In this document: positions 16,973 to 25,006 of the stretch, in pieces
How positions within the stretch are numbered: the stretch's first letter is position 1
Layout of the letters: each line of letters opens with the position of its first letter
Source of the DNA: an uncultured Clostridia bacterium
Lineage (GTDB): Bacteria > Bacillota > Clostridia > Oscillospirales > Acutalibacteraceae
Assembly (NCBI GenBank): GCA_947166135.1
Contig: CAMVDB010000005.1
Span: 1 to 62,003 of the forward strand
Length of the DNA: 62,003 nt
Reading direction: 5' to 3'
The notes under the pieces: generated by a model
Told to the model about the DNA's origin: nothing
What the model saw: the letters and a program-made list of their open reading frames with translations, nothing else
Database searches by the model: none
Translations under genes and position numbers: made by a program

Positions 16973-18256
16973 TTATAAAATGGTAGTATGTTTCTTAGGC
17001 AGCGTAGCCACTCTCTTGGAAGAGAGCATATCCAGCGCAGCAACGAGCTTATCGCGCAGTTCTGCAGGCTCGACGATATCATCGATATAGCCGTCCTCAG
17101 CCGCCTTAACAGCGTTGAGGTTCGCCTTAACATAGCTGTCGGCCAGCTTATCCTGATCGGCAACAGGCGCATCGGCGATAGAATCATCAAGGATGAACGC
17201 CGCCGCCTTCGGAGCGATCGGAGAAACAACGGCATCAGGCAGCGCATAAACCATATCCGCGCCGGAGGTAGCGCCCGCAAGCGCGATATAGACCGAACCG
17301 ACAGCCGTACCGCTGATCACGGAGATCTTCGCGGTCGTTGCACCGGCATAAACGGAAACGAGCTTGGACGCATCAGCGATATTTTCAAAACTGTCTGCGT
17401 CTACGAGCGTGATAACCGGAATAGAAAAAGCGTCGCAGAAGTAAACGTGCTTTGCGATCTTCTTCGCGCTGTCTGCGCTGATCGCACCGCCCTTAGTTAC
17501 GACGATACCGACAGGATAGCCGTTTACACGACCGAAGGCGGTACAAACGGGCTCGCCGAAACCGCCTTTGACACAAAGAATCGAGTTTTCATCGGCGAAG
17601 TACTTCGGGAGCTTATCGGGATTCTCATAAGCGGGAACCGTCTCGAAAGCGGGAGCAGGCTCGAGATTATTAGCCGGGAAGTACGAAAGGAGCGTCTTCG
17701 CCTTGTCGATGCAGGCTTGTGCACCTTCACAGATGAAGGAGGCAACGCCGCTGTTCAAATTATCGTCAGCAGTAGCGTTCTGACCGGTCGTATCGGCAGA
17801 GAGCTTAGCATCCTTATCCATGATGATATAATCGGCAGAGGCGGCAACCAACGCCGAGGTACCTAAACAGTTGCCCAGTACGACCGAGATCTGAGGCACA
17901 ACGCCGCTGAGCTTTGCGGATTTCCTAAGGATTTCGCCGTAGGCGGAGAGAAGCTCATATTTTTGTTCTAATCTGCCGCCGACAGAATCGTAGAATCCGA
18001 CGACCGGTGCGCCGACCTTAAGCGCCGCGTTATACAGCTTCGTGATCTTCTTCGCCTGAGCCTTGCTCATAGCGCCGCCGCACGCGTCGATATTCTGTAC
18101 GAAAGCAAAGACAGGGATACCATCTACACTGCCGAAGCCGGTCACAGCCTCCGCAGTGCCGTCGCCGCTCTTCAGATAAGCGTCAGTCTCCTGAAAGCTG
18201 CCGTCGTCAAAAAACGCGTTCAGCACATCAAATGTTGAGAACTTTTCAGCACTCAC
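16973..18256 (-). CDS. Acyl-CoA carboxyltransferase-like subunit (12S/MmdA-related, divergent)
   Basis: A 427-residue crotonase-fold carboxyltransferase related to the 12S subunit of transcarboxylase and to MmdA, which are about 510-520 residues. The region DSVGGRLEQK...GVVPQISVVLGNCLG corresponds to the first oxyanion-hole segment, but the usual GPCAGGA is changed to GNCLGTSA. The start is set at GTG 18256 because AGGAGG lies seven bases upstream; the in-frame ATG at 18289 would put that site inside the gene. First gene of the three-gene operon, with a strong promoter upstream. Its acyl-CoA substrate is unknown. Confidence 0.82.
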   Translation of the reverse strand: MSAEKFSTFDVLNAFFDDGSFQETDAYLKSGDGTAEAVTGFGSVDGIPVFAFVQNIDACGGAMSKAQAKKITKLYNAALKVGAPVVGFYDSVGGRLEQKYELLSAYGEILRKSAKLSGVVPQISVVLGNCLGTSALVAASADYIIMDKDAKLSADTTGQNATADDNLNSGVASFICEGAQACIDKAKTLLSYFPANNLEPAPAFETVPAYENPDKLPKYFADENSILCVKGGFGEPVCTAFGRVNGYPVGIVVTKGGAISADSAKKIAKHVYFCDAFSIPVITLVDADSFENIADASKLVSVYAGATTAKISVISGTAVGSVYIALAGATSGADMVYALPDAVVSPIAPKAAAFILDDSIADAPVADQDKLADSYVKANLNAVKAAEDGYIDDIVEPAELRDKLVAALDMLSSKRVATLPKKHTTIL

Positions 18257-18343
18257 AAACATTCCTCCTATAACAGGTATTTGCGCCAATGTTCTATAGA
18301 AGAAAAATAAAGCAACAAACTACCACAAATTTATTCAGTTTAT

Positions 18344-18372
18344 ATTATAGTACAAAATCTGTAAAATAGCAA
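18344..18372 (-). promoter_or_regulatory. Promoter of the carboxyltransferase operon
   Basis: Minus-strand TTGCTA (18367-18372) and TATAAT (18344-18349) are 17 bases apart, about 90 bases before the GTG start. The region between is A/T-rich without other visible signals. Confidence 0.75.
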
Positions 18373-18412
18373 GGATAAATCGCAATAAAAATGAAATAAG
18401 CTCCCGATAACG

Positions 18413-18537
18413 GCAATACCATTAAGTTAAGAGAGGCTCCCTTTGGGAAAGGGAGCTGTCACCGAATGGTGACTGAGGAATTGTATCTATCGACCGAGCG
18501 TCAGCGAGATACATTTTTCTTAACTGAATGATATTGC
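18413..18537. mobile_element. MITE-like element with 20-bp terminal inverted repeats
   Basis: The ends GCAATACCATTAAGTTAAGA and, inverted, GCAATATCATTCAGTTAAGA match at 18 of 20 positions. Inside are two further hairpins (GCTCCCTTT/AAAGGGAGC and GTCACC/GGTGAC). CTCCCG (18401-18406) and CGGGAG (18544-18549) extend the inverted symmetry. No coding sequence is present, so it is a non-autonomous element or a mobile RNA-structured repeat. Confidence 0.65.
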
Positions 18538-18556
18538 AGAAAACGGGAGCTGTGTA

Positions 18557-18910
18557 TCAATGATGTTGATGATTCAGCAGTTTTGAGAGATCGCTTTTCA
18601 TCTTTCCGTCCTTTAAGGAGAAGCGAAGCGCCTCCAGCGTCGGATAGATCACGGGGTTCTCACTCTCTACATAGAAGCAGGAGTGGTTCAATCCGAAGGA
18701 ACCAAGCGCTCGGATGATGGTATCGAGGATCGCGTAGGTCGGCTGATCGATCTGCTTCGGATTATCCGCGAGCGGAATGATCTCATCTACAACGATGATG
18801 TAGCCGTTCAGATGAAAACGGACATAGCCGCAGGGCTGATCATCCAGAAAGGCGTTGAGCGCCTTGATCTCGTTATTTTCGTTCTGCGGATCGGGTTTAA
18901 CTACCAGCAT
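18557..18910 (-). CDS. Conserved small protein of unknown function
   Basis: A 117-residue soluble protein. The order of strands and helices (PCGYVRFHLNGYIIVVDEI, then AILDTIIRALGSFGLNHSCF and YPTLEALRF) vaguely recalls an N-acetyltransferase (GNAT) fold, but no acetyl-CoA loop is recognisable. It starts 12 bases after rluB with an AAAGGGG ribosome-binding site, so it is the last gene of the long run from 24.1 kb down. Function not assigned. Confidence 0.7.
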   Translation of the reverse strand: MLVVKPDPQNENNEIKALNAFLDDQPCGYVRFHLNGYIIVVDEIIPLADNPKQIDQPTYAILDTIIRALGSFGLNHSCFYVESENPVIYPTLEALRFSLKDGKMKSDLSKLLNHQHH

Positions 18911-18922
18911 AAAGATCCCCCT

Positions 18923-19684
18923 TTATACCATTTCGATGAAATTCGCGTTGGGGTTCGGGTCTGCATAGAGCTTGCGAAGCTCCAGATCGGAGAGATCACG
19001 GTACATTCCCGAACGCAGACCGCCAAGCTTGACGCCGCCGATGGCAATACGTTTGAGACGTGCGACCTCTAAGCCGACGACCGCGCACATCTTACGTATC
19101 TGGCGGTTACGACCTTCACGGATGACGATTTCAAGCACACATCTCTCATTATCCTTATCACGAGTGACGACGCGAACCTGGGCGGGAGCGGTCTTTCTGC
19201 CGTCGATCACGACGCCATTCTCGAGCTTTGCGACCTGCTCGTCCGTGATATTGGGGCGGACTGTCACGCGGTAGACCTTATTGACATGCTTCTTGGGGTG
19301 CATAATATGGTTGGCGAACTCGCCGTCATTGGTCATCAGGAGCATGCCCTCGCTGTCGCGATCCAATCTGCCGACAGGATACAGACGGACATCAATATCC
19401 TTGATCAGATCGGCGACGCATTTGCGACCTTTCTCATCATTCATGGTGGTGAGCACGCCGCGGGGCTTATTGAGCATGATATAACGCAGCTTGGGCTTCG
19501 CGGTACCCGTGACGCGGCGCTTGCCGACATAGACCTTGTCGTTATAGGGATCGACCTTATCACCGATCTGAGCGACTCTGCCGTTGACGCGTACGCGACC
19601 CGCAGCAATCAGCTCTTCACTTTTTCTTCTGGAGGCTACGCCGCAGTCGGCGAGCATTTTTTGTAATCTGACTAACTGTGCCAA
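18923..19684 (-). CDS. rluB: 23S rRNA pseudouridine synthase, RluB/RsuA family
   Basis: A 253-residue RsuA-family pseudouridine synthase: an N-terminal S4 RNA-binding domain (about 4-60, VASRRKSEELIAAGRVRVNG) and a catalytic domain with YPVGRLDRDSEGML, where the second Asp is catalytic, and REGRNRQIRKM. Translation appears to start at TTG 19684, since this keeps the conserved start of the S4 domain and AAAGGA lies nine bases upstream. It overlaps the preceding carboxypeptidase gene by 13 bases, as often seen next to scpAB. Confidence 0.93.
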   Translation of the reverse strand: MAQLVRLQKMLADCGVASRRKSEELIAAGRVRVNGRVAQIGDKVDPYNDKVYVGKRRVTGTAKPKLRYIMLNKPRGVLTTMNDEKGRKCVADLIKDIDVRLYPVGRLDRDSEGMLLMTNDGEFANHIMHPKKHVNKVYRVTVRPNITDEQVAKLENGVVIDGRKTAPAQVRVVTRDKDNERCVLEIVIREGRNRQIRKMCAVVGLEVARLKRIAIGGVKLGGLRSGMYRDLSDLELRKLYADPNPNANFIEMV

Positions 19685-20799
19685 TTGAACAAATCCTTTA
19701 TATATGTAATGAAATCTCTTTTTGAGGTATTGAAGCTAACGCTTTCGGTAAAGACCAGCGACCTCTCGCCTATCGCTTCACCGTCTATCGTAAATATGAT
19801 TACACCCGCTGTATCATTCTTTTGGATCGGCGCATAGACGAAAGTCGGGAGAATCAAAGTCGACTGAACGGAATTTGATTGTTCGGCAGGTACGATCAGC
19901 GGTGAATCATCTATAACGGTCACACTCACCGTATCGCTGATACCGCCGACAACGCACAATGAATCGGGGATATCGGCGGAAGGCTGAACCGCATTAAGAT
20001 GATCGAAGCCGTAATCATACAGCGCCGTATGATCGTTCCAGTCGTTACGGTCATCGAGCGTAACGGCGATGAGAGTCATCCCGTCGCGCTCGGCAGCAGT
20101 CACCAGACAGCGCCCCGCCGTATCGGTATAGCCGGTCTTGCCGCCGATACAGCCGTCATACAGCTTTAGCAGTCGGTTATGGTTCGGATAGGTCACATGT
20201 TTATTTGACGGCGAAATAAAATCGACCGTCATGGAGGTTTGTGCAGTGATTTCGGCAAAAGCCTTGTTCTTCAGAGCTTGCGCCATCAAGAGCGCCATAT
20301 CGTGGGCGGTCGAATAATGCTGTTCATCATCCAAACCGCTCGGCGTGACAAAATGCGTATTCGTCATGCCGATCTCTCGCGCTTTCTCGTTCATCAGATC
20401 GGCGAAAGCATCGGTACTGCCGGCGATCGCGATCGCTGCAGCGTTTGCCGCATCGTTACCTGACTGCATCATCATACCGACAGCGAGATCATAGAGAGTG
20501 ACCTTCTCCCCTATTTTCAGATACATCGAGCTGCCTTCTGCCGTCATTTCTTCGGTAAACTCAACCGCTATATTATCCTTTGCGGCATGCTCCAAGGTAA
20601 TGAGTGTCGTCATGATCTTGGTGGTTGACGCCATGGGGAGCTTGCTGTCCGCATAATCGGACAGGATAACCTGACCGTTATCGGGACAGTACAGCTCATA
20701 AGCCGCGGCAGAGATACTCATATCTTCGGCATTGATCGGTATAACAGATAAGCCAATCAGCAACACGGCGCAAAGAAAGACGGAAAACAGCTTTTTCAT
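19672..20799 (-). CDS. D-alanyl-D-alanine carboxypeptidase (DacF/PBP5 type)
   Basis: A 375-residue secreted serine carboxypeptidase that trims peptidoglycan stem peptides. It has a signal peptide (1-24), SxxK as STTK, the SGN motif in MMQSGNDAANA and the KTG motif in GGKTGYTDTAG. The remaining C-terminal region (about 260-375) is shorter than in PBP5 and has no clear amphipathic anchor. It sits between a GerW-type gene and rluB; such carboxypeptidases near spore genes (DacF) modify spore cortex, which may also be its role here. Confidence 0.93.
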   Translation of the reverse strand: MKKLFSVFLCAVLLIGLSVIPINAEDMSISAAAYELYCPDNGQVILSDYADSKLPMASTTKIMTTLITLEHAAKDNIAVEFTEEMTAEGSSMYLKIGEKVTLYDLAVGMMMQSGNDAANAAAIAIAGSTDAFADLMNEKAREIGMTNTHFVTPSGLDDEQHYSTAHDMALLMAQALKNKAFAEITAQTSMTVDFISPSNKHVTYPNHNRLLKLYDGCIGGKTGYTDTAGRCLVTAAERDGMTLIAVTLDDRNDWNDHTALYDYGFDHLNAVQPSADIPDSLCVVGGISDTVSVTVIDDSPLIVPAEQSNSVQSTLILPTFVYAPIQKNDTAGVIIFTIDGEAIGERSLVFTESVSFNTSKRDFITYIKDLFNWHS

Positions 20800-20849
20800 A
20801 TTATCACCCGCTATATCTTATGAAACAAGCAGATGATTCATGAATACGA

Positions 20850-21269
20850 TTACAGATCGAAGCTGTCGAGATCGTTCTCGAGGTCGGTTTTATCGGCTTT
20901 GTTATCCTTCTTGATGAAAGAGGAAATCTTATCGAATGCCTCGGGGATCATACCGACGATCCTGTCGGCTGCGCCGTCGTACTTCTCGATCGGGATCAGC
21001 TTGACATTACCCTTGCTGATGGTCAGAAAACCGATCGGCTGGATGGTAACGCCTGCGCCCGAACCGCCGCCGAACGCCTCGCGGGTATCCTTCTTAGTCG
21101 GCAGATCGGAGCCGCCGGACGCAAAGCCGTAGGTGACCTTGGACACCGGGATGATCGTTGTACCGTCGGGGGTAGTGATCGGATCGCCTATGATGGTATT
21201 GGCGTCGATGAGCTCCTTGATCTTCTTCATCGTAGTATCCATCAAACTGTTGATCGGATGTTCGCTCAT
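20850..21269 (-). CDS. ytfJ: GerW/YtfJ-family sporulation protein
   Basis: A 139-residue member of the GerW (YtfJ) family, spore-associated proteins needed for efficient germination in Bacillus. Characteristic segments are VIGDPI-like TIIGDPITTPDGTTIIPVSKV, the glycine-rich FGGGSGAGVTI and PIGFLTI. It lies between the DUF2953 gene and the carboxypeptidase, the same order (ytfI-ytfJ) known from other spore formers. The C-terminal tail is strongly charged. Confidence 0.9.
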   Translation of the reverse strand: MSEHPINSLMDTTMKKIKELIDANTIIGDPITTPDGTTIIPVSKVTYGFASGGSDLPTKKDTREAFGGGSGAGVTIQPIGFLTISKGNVKLIPIEKYDGAADRIVGMIPEAFDKISSFIKKDNKADKTDLENDLDSFDL

Positions 21270-21321
21270 ATTTACATCTCCTAACTATAACAGTGCAGGT
21301 AAAACCTGCATCACAGAATCT

Positions 21322-21960
21322 TTATAACTTGATACGGGCAATCAGTATTTTGACTCCCGCCTTCAGCGCTTCATGTAACGCGAATATAGGGCGAAGATAA
21401 GCGTGGATATCGGCAAAGACCTCGGTATCCTTATCGATATCGAAAACCGGCTCGATGGTGACGTGGTAATCCTTGCAAACCATCACAGAGGTGATGACGT
21501 TGATCGCGGGATAGATCACCGAGCACAGCTTACCGTAGGTAACGGCGGTAGACGCCGCGTCCTCACCCGATAAAGCGATACCGACCTCGAATTTCTTCAA
21601 CACGATATGAGAGAAGATACCCTTTATGGCGCCGACCGCAATCTTCGCGACCGATACAAACAGCGAAACAAGACCGCTGAGTCCCTTCTTCTCTTTCAGC
21701 TTACTCAGGTAAGACTGCTTTTTCTTCTTTTCCTCCGGCTCTTTCTCCTTCGGCTTCTCCTCTTTCGGTTTCTCTTTCTCAGGTTTCTTCTCCTTTTTCT
21801 CCTCCTTCGGTTTATCCGGAGAGAGAAGAACGATCTTGAAGAAAAGGATCTTCAAAACCAAGGTGATCTCCTGAGAATACTGCATCAGTACTTCTATTTT
21901 GATCAGCAGGATCAGAAACAGGAACAGCAAGATGCCGAGGATGATCCATAAAGCTATCAA
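21322..21960 (-). CDS. DUF2953 (YtfI-like) membrane-anchored protein
   Basis: A 212-residue protein with one N-terminal membrane helix (about 3-22), a long Lys/Glu/Pro-rich linker (about 50-82) and a DUF2953 domain (about 95-212). In Bacillus the homologue YtfI lies next to ytfJ and is sporulation-linked. The start is TTG at 21960, four bases after the scpB stop codon's first base region, with GAAGG seven bases upstream. A small TGCAGGT/ACCTGCA hairpin lies in the 52-bp gap that follows. Confidence 0.8.
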   Translation of the reverse strand: MIALWIILGILLFLFLILLIKIEVLMQYSQEITLVLKILFFKIVLLSPDKPKEEKKEKKPEKEKPKEEKPKEKEPEEKKKKQSYLSKLKEKKGLSGLVSLFVSVAKIAVGAIKGIFSHIVLKKFEVGIALSGEDAASTAVTYGKLCSVIYPAINVITSVMVCKDYHVTIEPVFDIDKDTEVFADIHAYLRPIFALHEALKAGVKILIARIKL

Positions 21961-21961
21961 C

Positions 21962-22606
21962 TCAATTACCTTCTACCGCGTCGGCGATGATCTCTTCGAC
22001 CGTTCCCTGCACTTCATCAGAGTCCGAATCCGCCTCAGCAACCTTATTCTCTTCATCAAAGAGATTCAGCTGCTGTCCCCTGTCGCCTTTATCATTGCTT
22101 TTCGGGATAGGCGGGAGTTCATCAAGCGAGCTGATGGAGAAGCAACGCAGAAAGTGGTCGGTCGTGCCGTACAGAAGCGGTCTTCCGGGGAGCTCCAAGC
22201 GCCCCTTTTCTTCGATCAGACCCTTAGTCGTAAGAGAGCCGATAACGCCGGAGCAGTCCACGCCTCGTACCTGTTCGACAAAGCTCTTGGTCACAGGCTG
22301 GTTATAGGCTACGACCGCGAGTACCTCCATCGCCGCCTGAGAGAGCGGGATGTTGCGTCTGAGATCCATCGCCTTACGTACCTGCGGCGCGTATTTCTTG
22401 ACAGATACCATCTGGTAGGTATCGTTGAGCCGAATGATCGTGATACCGCGATCAAGCTCAGCGTACTCATTCATCAGGATATCCAGCTGCGCCTTGACAG
22501 AATCCTCGGGAAGCTCCAGAGATTCAGCCAAACGCTTCAAATCAACGGGATCGCCCGCTGAAAAAAGTATTGCCTCGATCGAGGAACGATATTCTTTTTC
22601 TGTCAC
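21962..22606 (-). CDS. scpB: Segregation and condensation protein B
   Basis: A 214-residue winged-helix partner of the SMC condensin complex that compacts and segregates the chromosome. The two winged-helix domains and the signatures IEAILFSAGDPV, RNIPLSQAAMEVLAVVAYNQPV and LYGTTDHFLRCF are diagnostic. The start codon is GTG at 22606 with GGAGGG upstream. It follows scpA by 12 bases; the C-terminal 40 residues are acidic. Confidence 0.96.
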   Translation of the reverse strand: MTEKEYRSSIEAILFSAGDPVDLKRLAESLELPEDSVKAQLDILMNEYAELDRGITIIRLNDTYQMVSVKKYAPQVRKAMDLRRNIPLSQAAMEVLAVVAYNQPVTKSFVEQVRGVDCSGVIGSLTTKGLIEEKGRLELPGRPLLYGTTDHFLRCFSISSLDELPPIPKSNDKGDRGQQLNLFDEENKVAEADSDSDEVQGTVEEIIADAVEGN

Positions 22607-22618
22607 GGTGATCCCTCC

Positions 22619-23389
22619 TTATTTTTCAATCATGCTGACAACAGCGTTGTCGCCGTCGCCTTCGATACGGACGCGCTTGCCCTTGATAAGCTCCAGTACG
22701 GCGAGAAAAGTCGCGACGAGCTCGCTTCGACCGTTGCTCGCGGTGAACAACTCGCCGTATGTCACAGTCCTGCCGTGCCACAGTCGACGCATAACATGGA
22801 TGATACGCGAGGATACAGACACGATCTTCTTACTGACGATACCGGCAAAAGCCGAACGGTCGGGCGGTAAGCGCCGCTGACCTCTGCCGACCGCACTGAC
22901 ATAGGCGGCAGAAATATCCATCGGATCATGGATACGATTATAGGTGAGGTCGAAATCGACCTTGGACGGTCCTTTGGTAAAGGTATCGAAATCGACCATC
23001 GGAGCAAGCATACGAGCGATCTCGCGACACTGCTGGTACTCGATCAGCTGTCCGGTCAGCTCTTTCTTTAAGTCCTCCGCCTCGTTCTCATACTTCGGCA
23101 GGAGCATCGCGGACTTGATATAGACCAGTCGGGACGCCATCTCAAGAAACTCGGATTCAATATCCATCTCATTCTCGCGCATCAGCTCGATCTGCTCCAT
23201 GTACTGTTCAAGGAGCTCTGAGATCGAGATATCGTAGATGTCGATCTTATTCTTAGTGATAAGGGTCAAAAGCAGGTCGAGAGGCCCCTCATACACCTCA
23301 AAGTGATAGGTAAACTGCCGCTCGCCTACCTGCATCGTCTGAGCGTCGGAGGGCAGTATGGTGATCTGATTATTCTGTTGTTCAGCCAT
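22619..23389 (-). CDS. scpA: Segregation and condensation protein A
   Basis: A 256-residue kleisin that bridges SMC heads together with ScpB. The N-terminal helical domain starts at YEGPLDLLLTLITKNKIDIYDI, and the C-terminal winged helix (about 175-256) contains FLAVLELIKGKRV. It is downstream of the site-2 protease gene, a common arrangement in clostridia. Confidence 0.96.
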   Translation of the reverse strand: MAEQQNNQITILPSDAQTMQVGERQFTYHFEVYEGPLDLLLTLITKNKIDIYDISISELLEQYMEQIELMRENEMDIESEFLEMASRLVYIKSAMLLPKYENEAEDLKKELTGQLIEYQQCREIARMLAPMVDFDTFTKGPSKVDFDLTYNRIHDPMDISAAYVSAVGRGQRRLPPDRSAFAGIVSKKIVSVSSRIIHVMRRLWHGRTVTYGELFTASNGRSELVATFLAVLELIKGKRVRIEGDGDNAVVSMIEK

Positions 23390-23413
23390 ACTTACACTCC
23401 TTATAATAATAGG

Positions 23414-24127
23414 TTATCCGACAAATGAGAACGGTAAAGCCGTCAGCCAATCAACAAAGCCTGCTACTTGACCGGTCAGCCAGGAAAGCGGGTAAGAAAG
23501 GATTCTGGAGAAGATAAGAACGATCAGAATAATCGAAATGATCTGCTGATACTGATAAAACTTCTCTACAATCCGATCAGGCAGAAACGCAAAGAGCACC
23601 TTACTGCCGTCCAGCGGAGGAATCGGGATCAGGTTAAAGACCGCTAAAGCGCAGTTGACCTGAATATAAAATCGCAGGAAGATATACAGATAGTATCCGA
23701 ATACATTCAGCGAATATAAATTGCCGTTCTGTACCATTGGGAAGAATCCGGTCGAAAATGCTGCGATCGCGTGGAAGATCAGACCGCCGACGATCGCCGC
23801 GACAACATTCGCCACAGGACCCATCAGCGCTACGATCGCCATGCCGGCCTTAGGCTTCTTGAAGTTTCTCGCATTGATCGGAACAGGCTTAGCCCAACCG
23901 AAGCCGAAAAGCAACAGTGCAAGCGCGCCGATCGGGTCAATATGAGCCATAGGATTCAATGTCAGTCGTCCGCGATACTTGATCGACGTATCGCCGAGCT
24001 TAGACGCCGTGAAGGCATGCGCCCATTCGTGGAACGGGAGAACCAAGAAAACGATGACGAGAATCGCCAACACCTGAATCAACGCAGTTGTAAAATCGAG
24101 ATTACCCCGCAACAAATCGAAAAGCAT
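23414..24127 (-). CDS. Site-2 protease family (M50) membrane metalloprotease
   Basis: A 237-residue intramembrane zinc protease. The HEWAH motif supplies two zinc ligands and the catalytic Glu, and NLIPIPPLDGSKV supplies the third ligand Asp. There are about six hydrophobic segments. It lacks a PDZ domain, so it resembles the short YwhC-like proteases that sit before scpA in Firmicutes. Substrate unknown. First gene of the run down to 18.5 kb, with a promoter about 95 bases upstream. Confidence 0.92.
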   Translation of the reverse strand: MLFDLLRGNLDFTTALIQVLAILVIVFLVLPFHEWAHAFTASKLGDTSIKYRGRLTLNPMAHIDPIGALALLLFGFGWAKPVPINARNFKKPKAGMAIVALMGPVANVVAAIVGGLIFHAIAAFSTGFFPMVQNGNLYSLNVFGYYLYIFLRFYIQVNCALAVFNLIPIPPLDGSKVLFAFLPDRIVEKFYQYQQIISIILIVLIFSRILSYPLSWLTGQVAGFVDWLTALPFSFVG

Positions 24128-24200
24128 TTAATCACCTTTAATAACAGGATTCAACTGAAAAAACAGTGAATATATCAACAAAGAGCGATATAACACCATC

Positions 24201-24230
24201 TTGACATATAAATACAGAATATAGTATACT
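24201..24230 (+). promoter_or_regulatory. Upstream promoter toward rpmB
   Basis: TTGACA (24201-24206) and TATACT (24225-24230) are 18 bases apart. Four of the six -10 bases are shared with the opposite promoter of the scpAB operon. Confidence 0.65.
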
Positions 24231-24251
24231 ATAAATGCTCAAAAATAGCAA
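24223..24251 (-). promoter_or_regulatory. Promoter of the M50-scpAB operon
   Basis: Minus-strand TTGCTA (24246-24251) and TATACT (24223-24228) are 17 bases apart. The -10 lies in the palindrome AGTATACT (24223-24230), which is also the -10 of a plus-strand promoter. Confidence 0.75.
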
Positions 24252-24285
24252 GTTTAAAAACTTGAAATAAATTTCGAAAAAACTA

Positions 24286-24314
24286 TTGCATTTTCTGAAA
24301 AATTCTGTTATTAT
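24286..24314 (+). promoter_or_regulatory. Proximal promoter of rpmB
   Basis: TTGCAT (24286-24291) and TATTAT (24309-24314) are 17 bases apart; the start would be about 38 bases before the rpmB ATG. Confidence 0.7.
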
Positions 24315-24359
24315 AAACGAGTTAACGTATGTATTAATCTTCAAAGGAGGTGTACAAGC

Positions 24360-24548
24360 ATGGCAAAATGTGATTTTTGCGGCAAGGATGTTAAATTCGG
24401 CATCAAGGTCTCTCACTCACACAGACGTTCCAACAGAACCTTCAAGCCCAACGTTCAGAGAGTAAAGGCTATTGTTGACGGCACTCCTAAAAGAGTACAC
24501 GCTTGCACCCGTTGCTTACGTTCCGGTAAGGTAACACGAGCGGTATAA
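24360..24548 (+). CDS. rpmB: 50S ribosomal protein L28, zinc-binding form
   Basis: A 62-residue ribosomal protein of the large subunit. CDFCGKD at the N-terminus and CTRCLRSGKV near the C-terminus give the four cysteines of the zinc-binding form of L28; SHSHRRSNRTFKPNVQ is the family core. AAAGGAGG lies upstream. Monocistronic between its promoters and a strong terminator. Confidence 0.97.
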   Translation: MAKCDFCGKDVKFGIKVSHSHRRSNRTFKPNVQRVKAIVDGTPKRVHACTRCLRSGKVTRAV

Positions 24549-24561
24549 TCAACAGCAACTG

Positions 24562-24590
24562 ACCCCCGAGGAAACTCGGGGGTTTATTGT
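24562..24590 (+). terminator. Terminator of rpmB
   Basis: ACCCCCGAG and CTCGGGGGT pair around a GAAA tetraloop, followed by a T-rich tract. Confidence 0.9.
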
Positions 24591-24661
24591 TTTATTAATA
24601 GATTCGACATTCATACCGAGAAGGATAATCCAAAACAAGTTTTGGACAGAAATCTCACCTT

Positions 24662-24920
24662 ATACTAATCCTTAATAAAAACCTTTATCATCTATTGCGC
24701 TATATTTCGTATAGCTTTGTTGTCGTCGTCGTTCGCTGTACTCGGTAGGCATATCCGGTTGGTATGCCTTGACCTCGTGCCGCGACTCCTCCTCTCCCCA
24801 CAACGCGAGGCGTTGTGGGGACCCCGGAAGTGACAGGCGCCAGCCTGTCTGCGTCTCCCGTCGCGCTATCCGAAATATATCACTAATATCTGATTAAATC
24901 TTTTTATCAAGGATTAGTAT
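24662..24920. mobile_element. MITE-like element, long copy
   Basis: A 259-bp element whose ends ATACTAATCCTTAATAAAAA and its inverted partner at 24901-24920 match at 19 of 20 positions. The second copy at 32188-32345 shares both ends but lacks about 100 bp of the middle. The extra middle here holds a strong CCCCACAACGC/GCGTTGTGGGG hairpin; both copies keep GACAGGC/GCCTGTC. There is no open frame. Together with the rpmB terminator it accounts for most of the 458-bp gene-free stretch; the remaining 24591-24661 and 24921-25006 show nothing clear. Confidence 0.8.
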
Positions 24921-25006
24921 TAGTAAAAGGAGCCTTTGTCCTCGCAAGAACTACTACACTTTTTCGACAAACTGAAAGGAGGCCGCTTATGCAGCCTCCT
25001 TAACTA

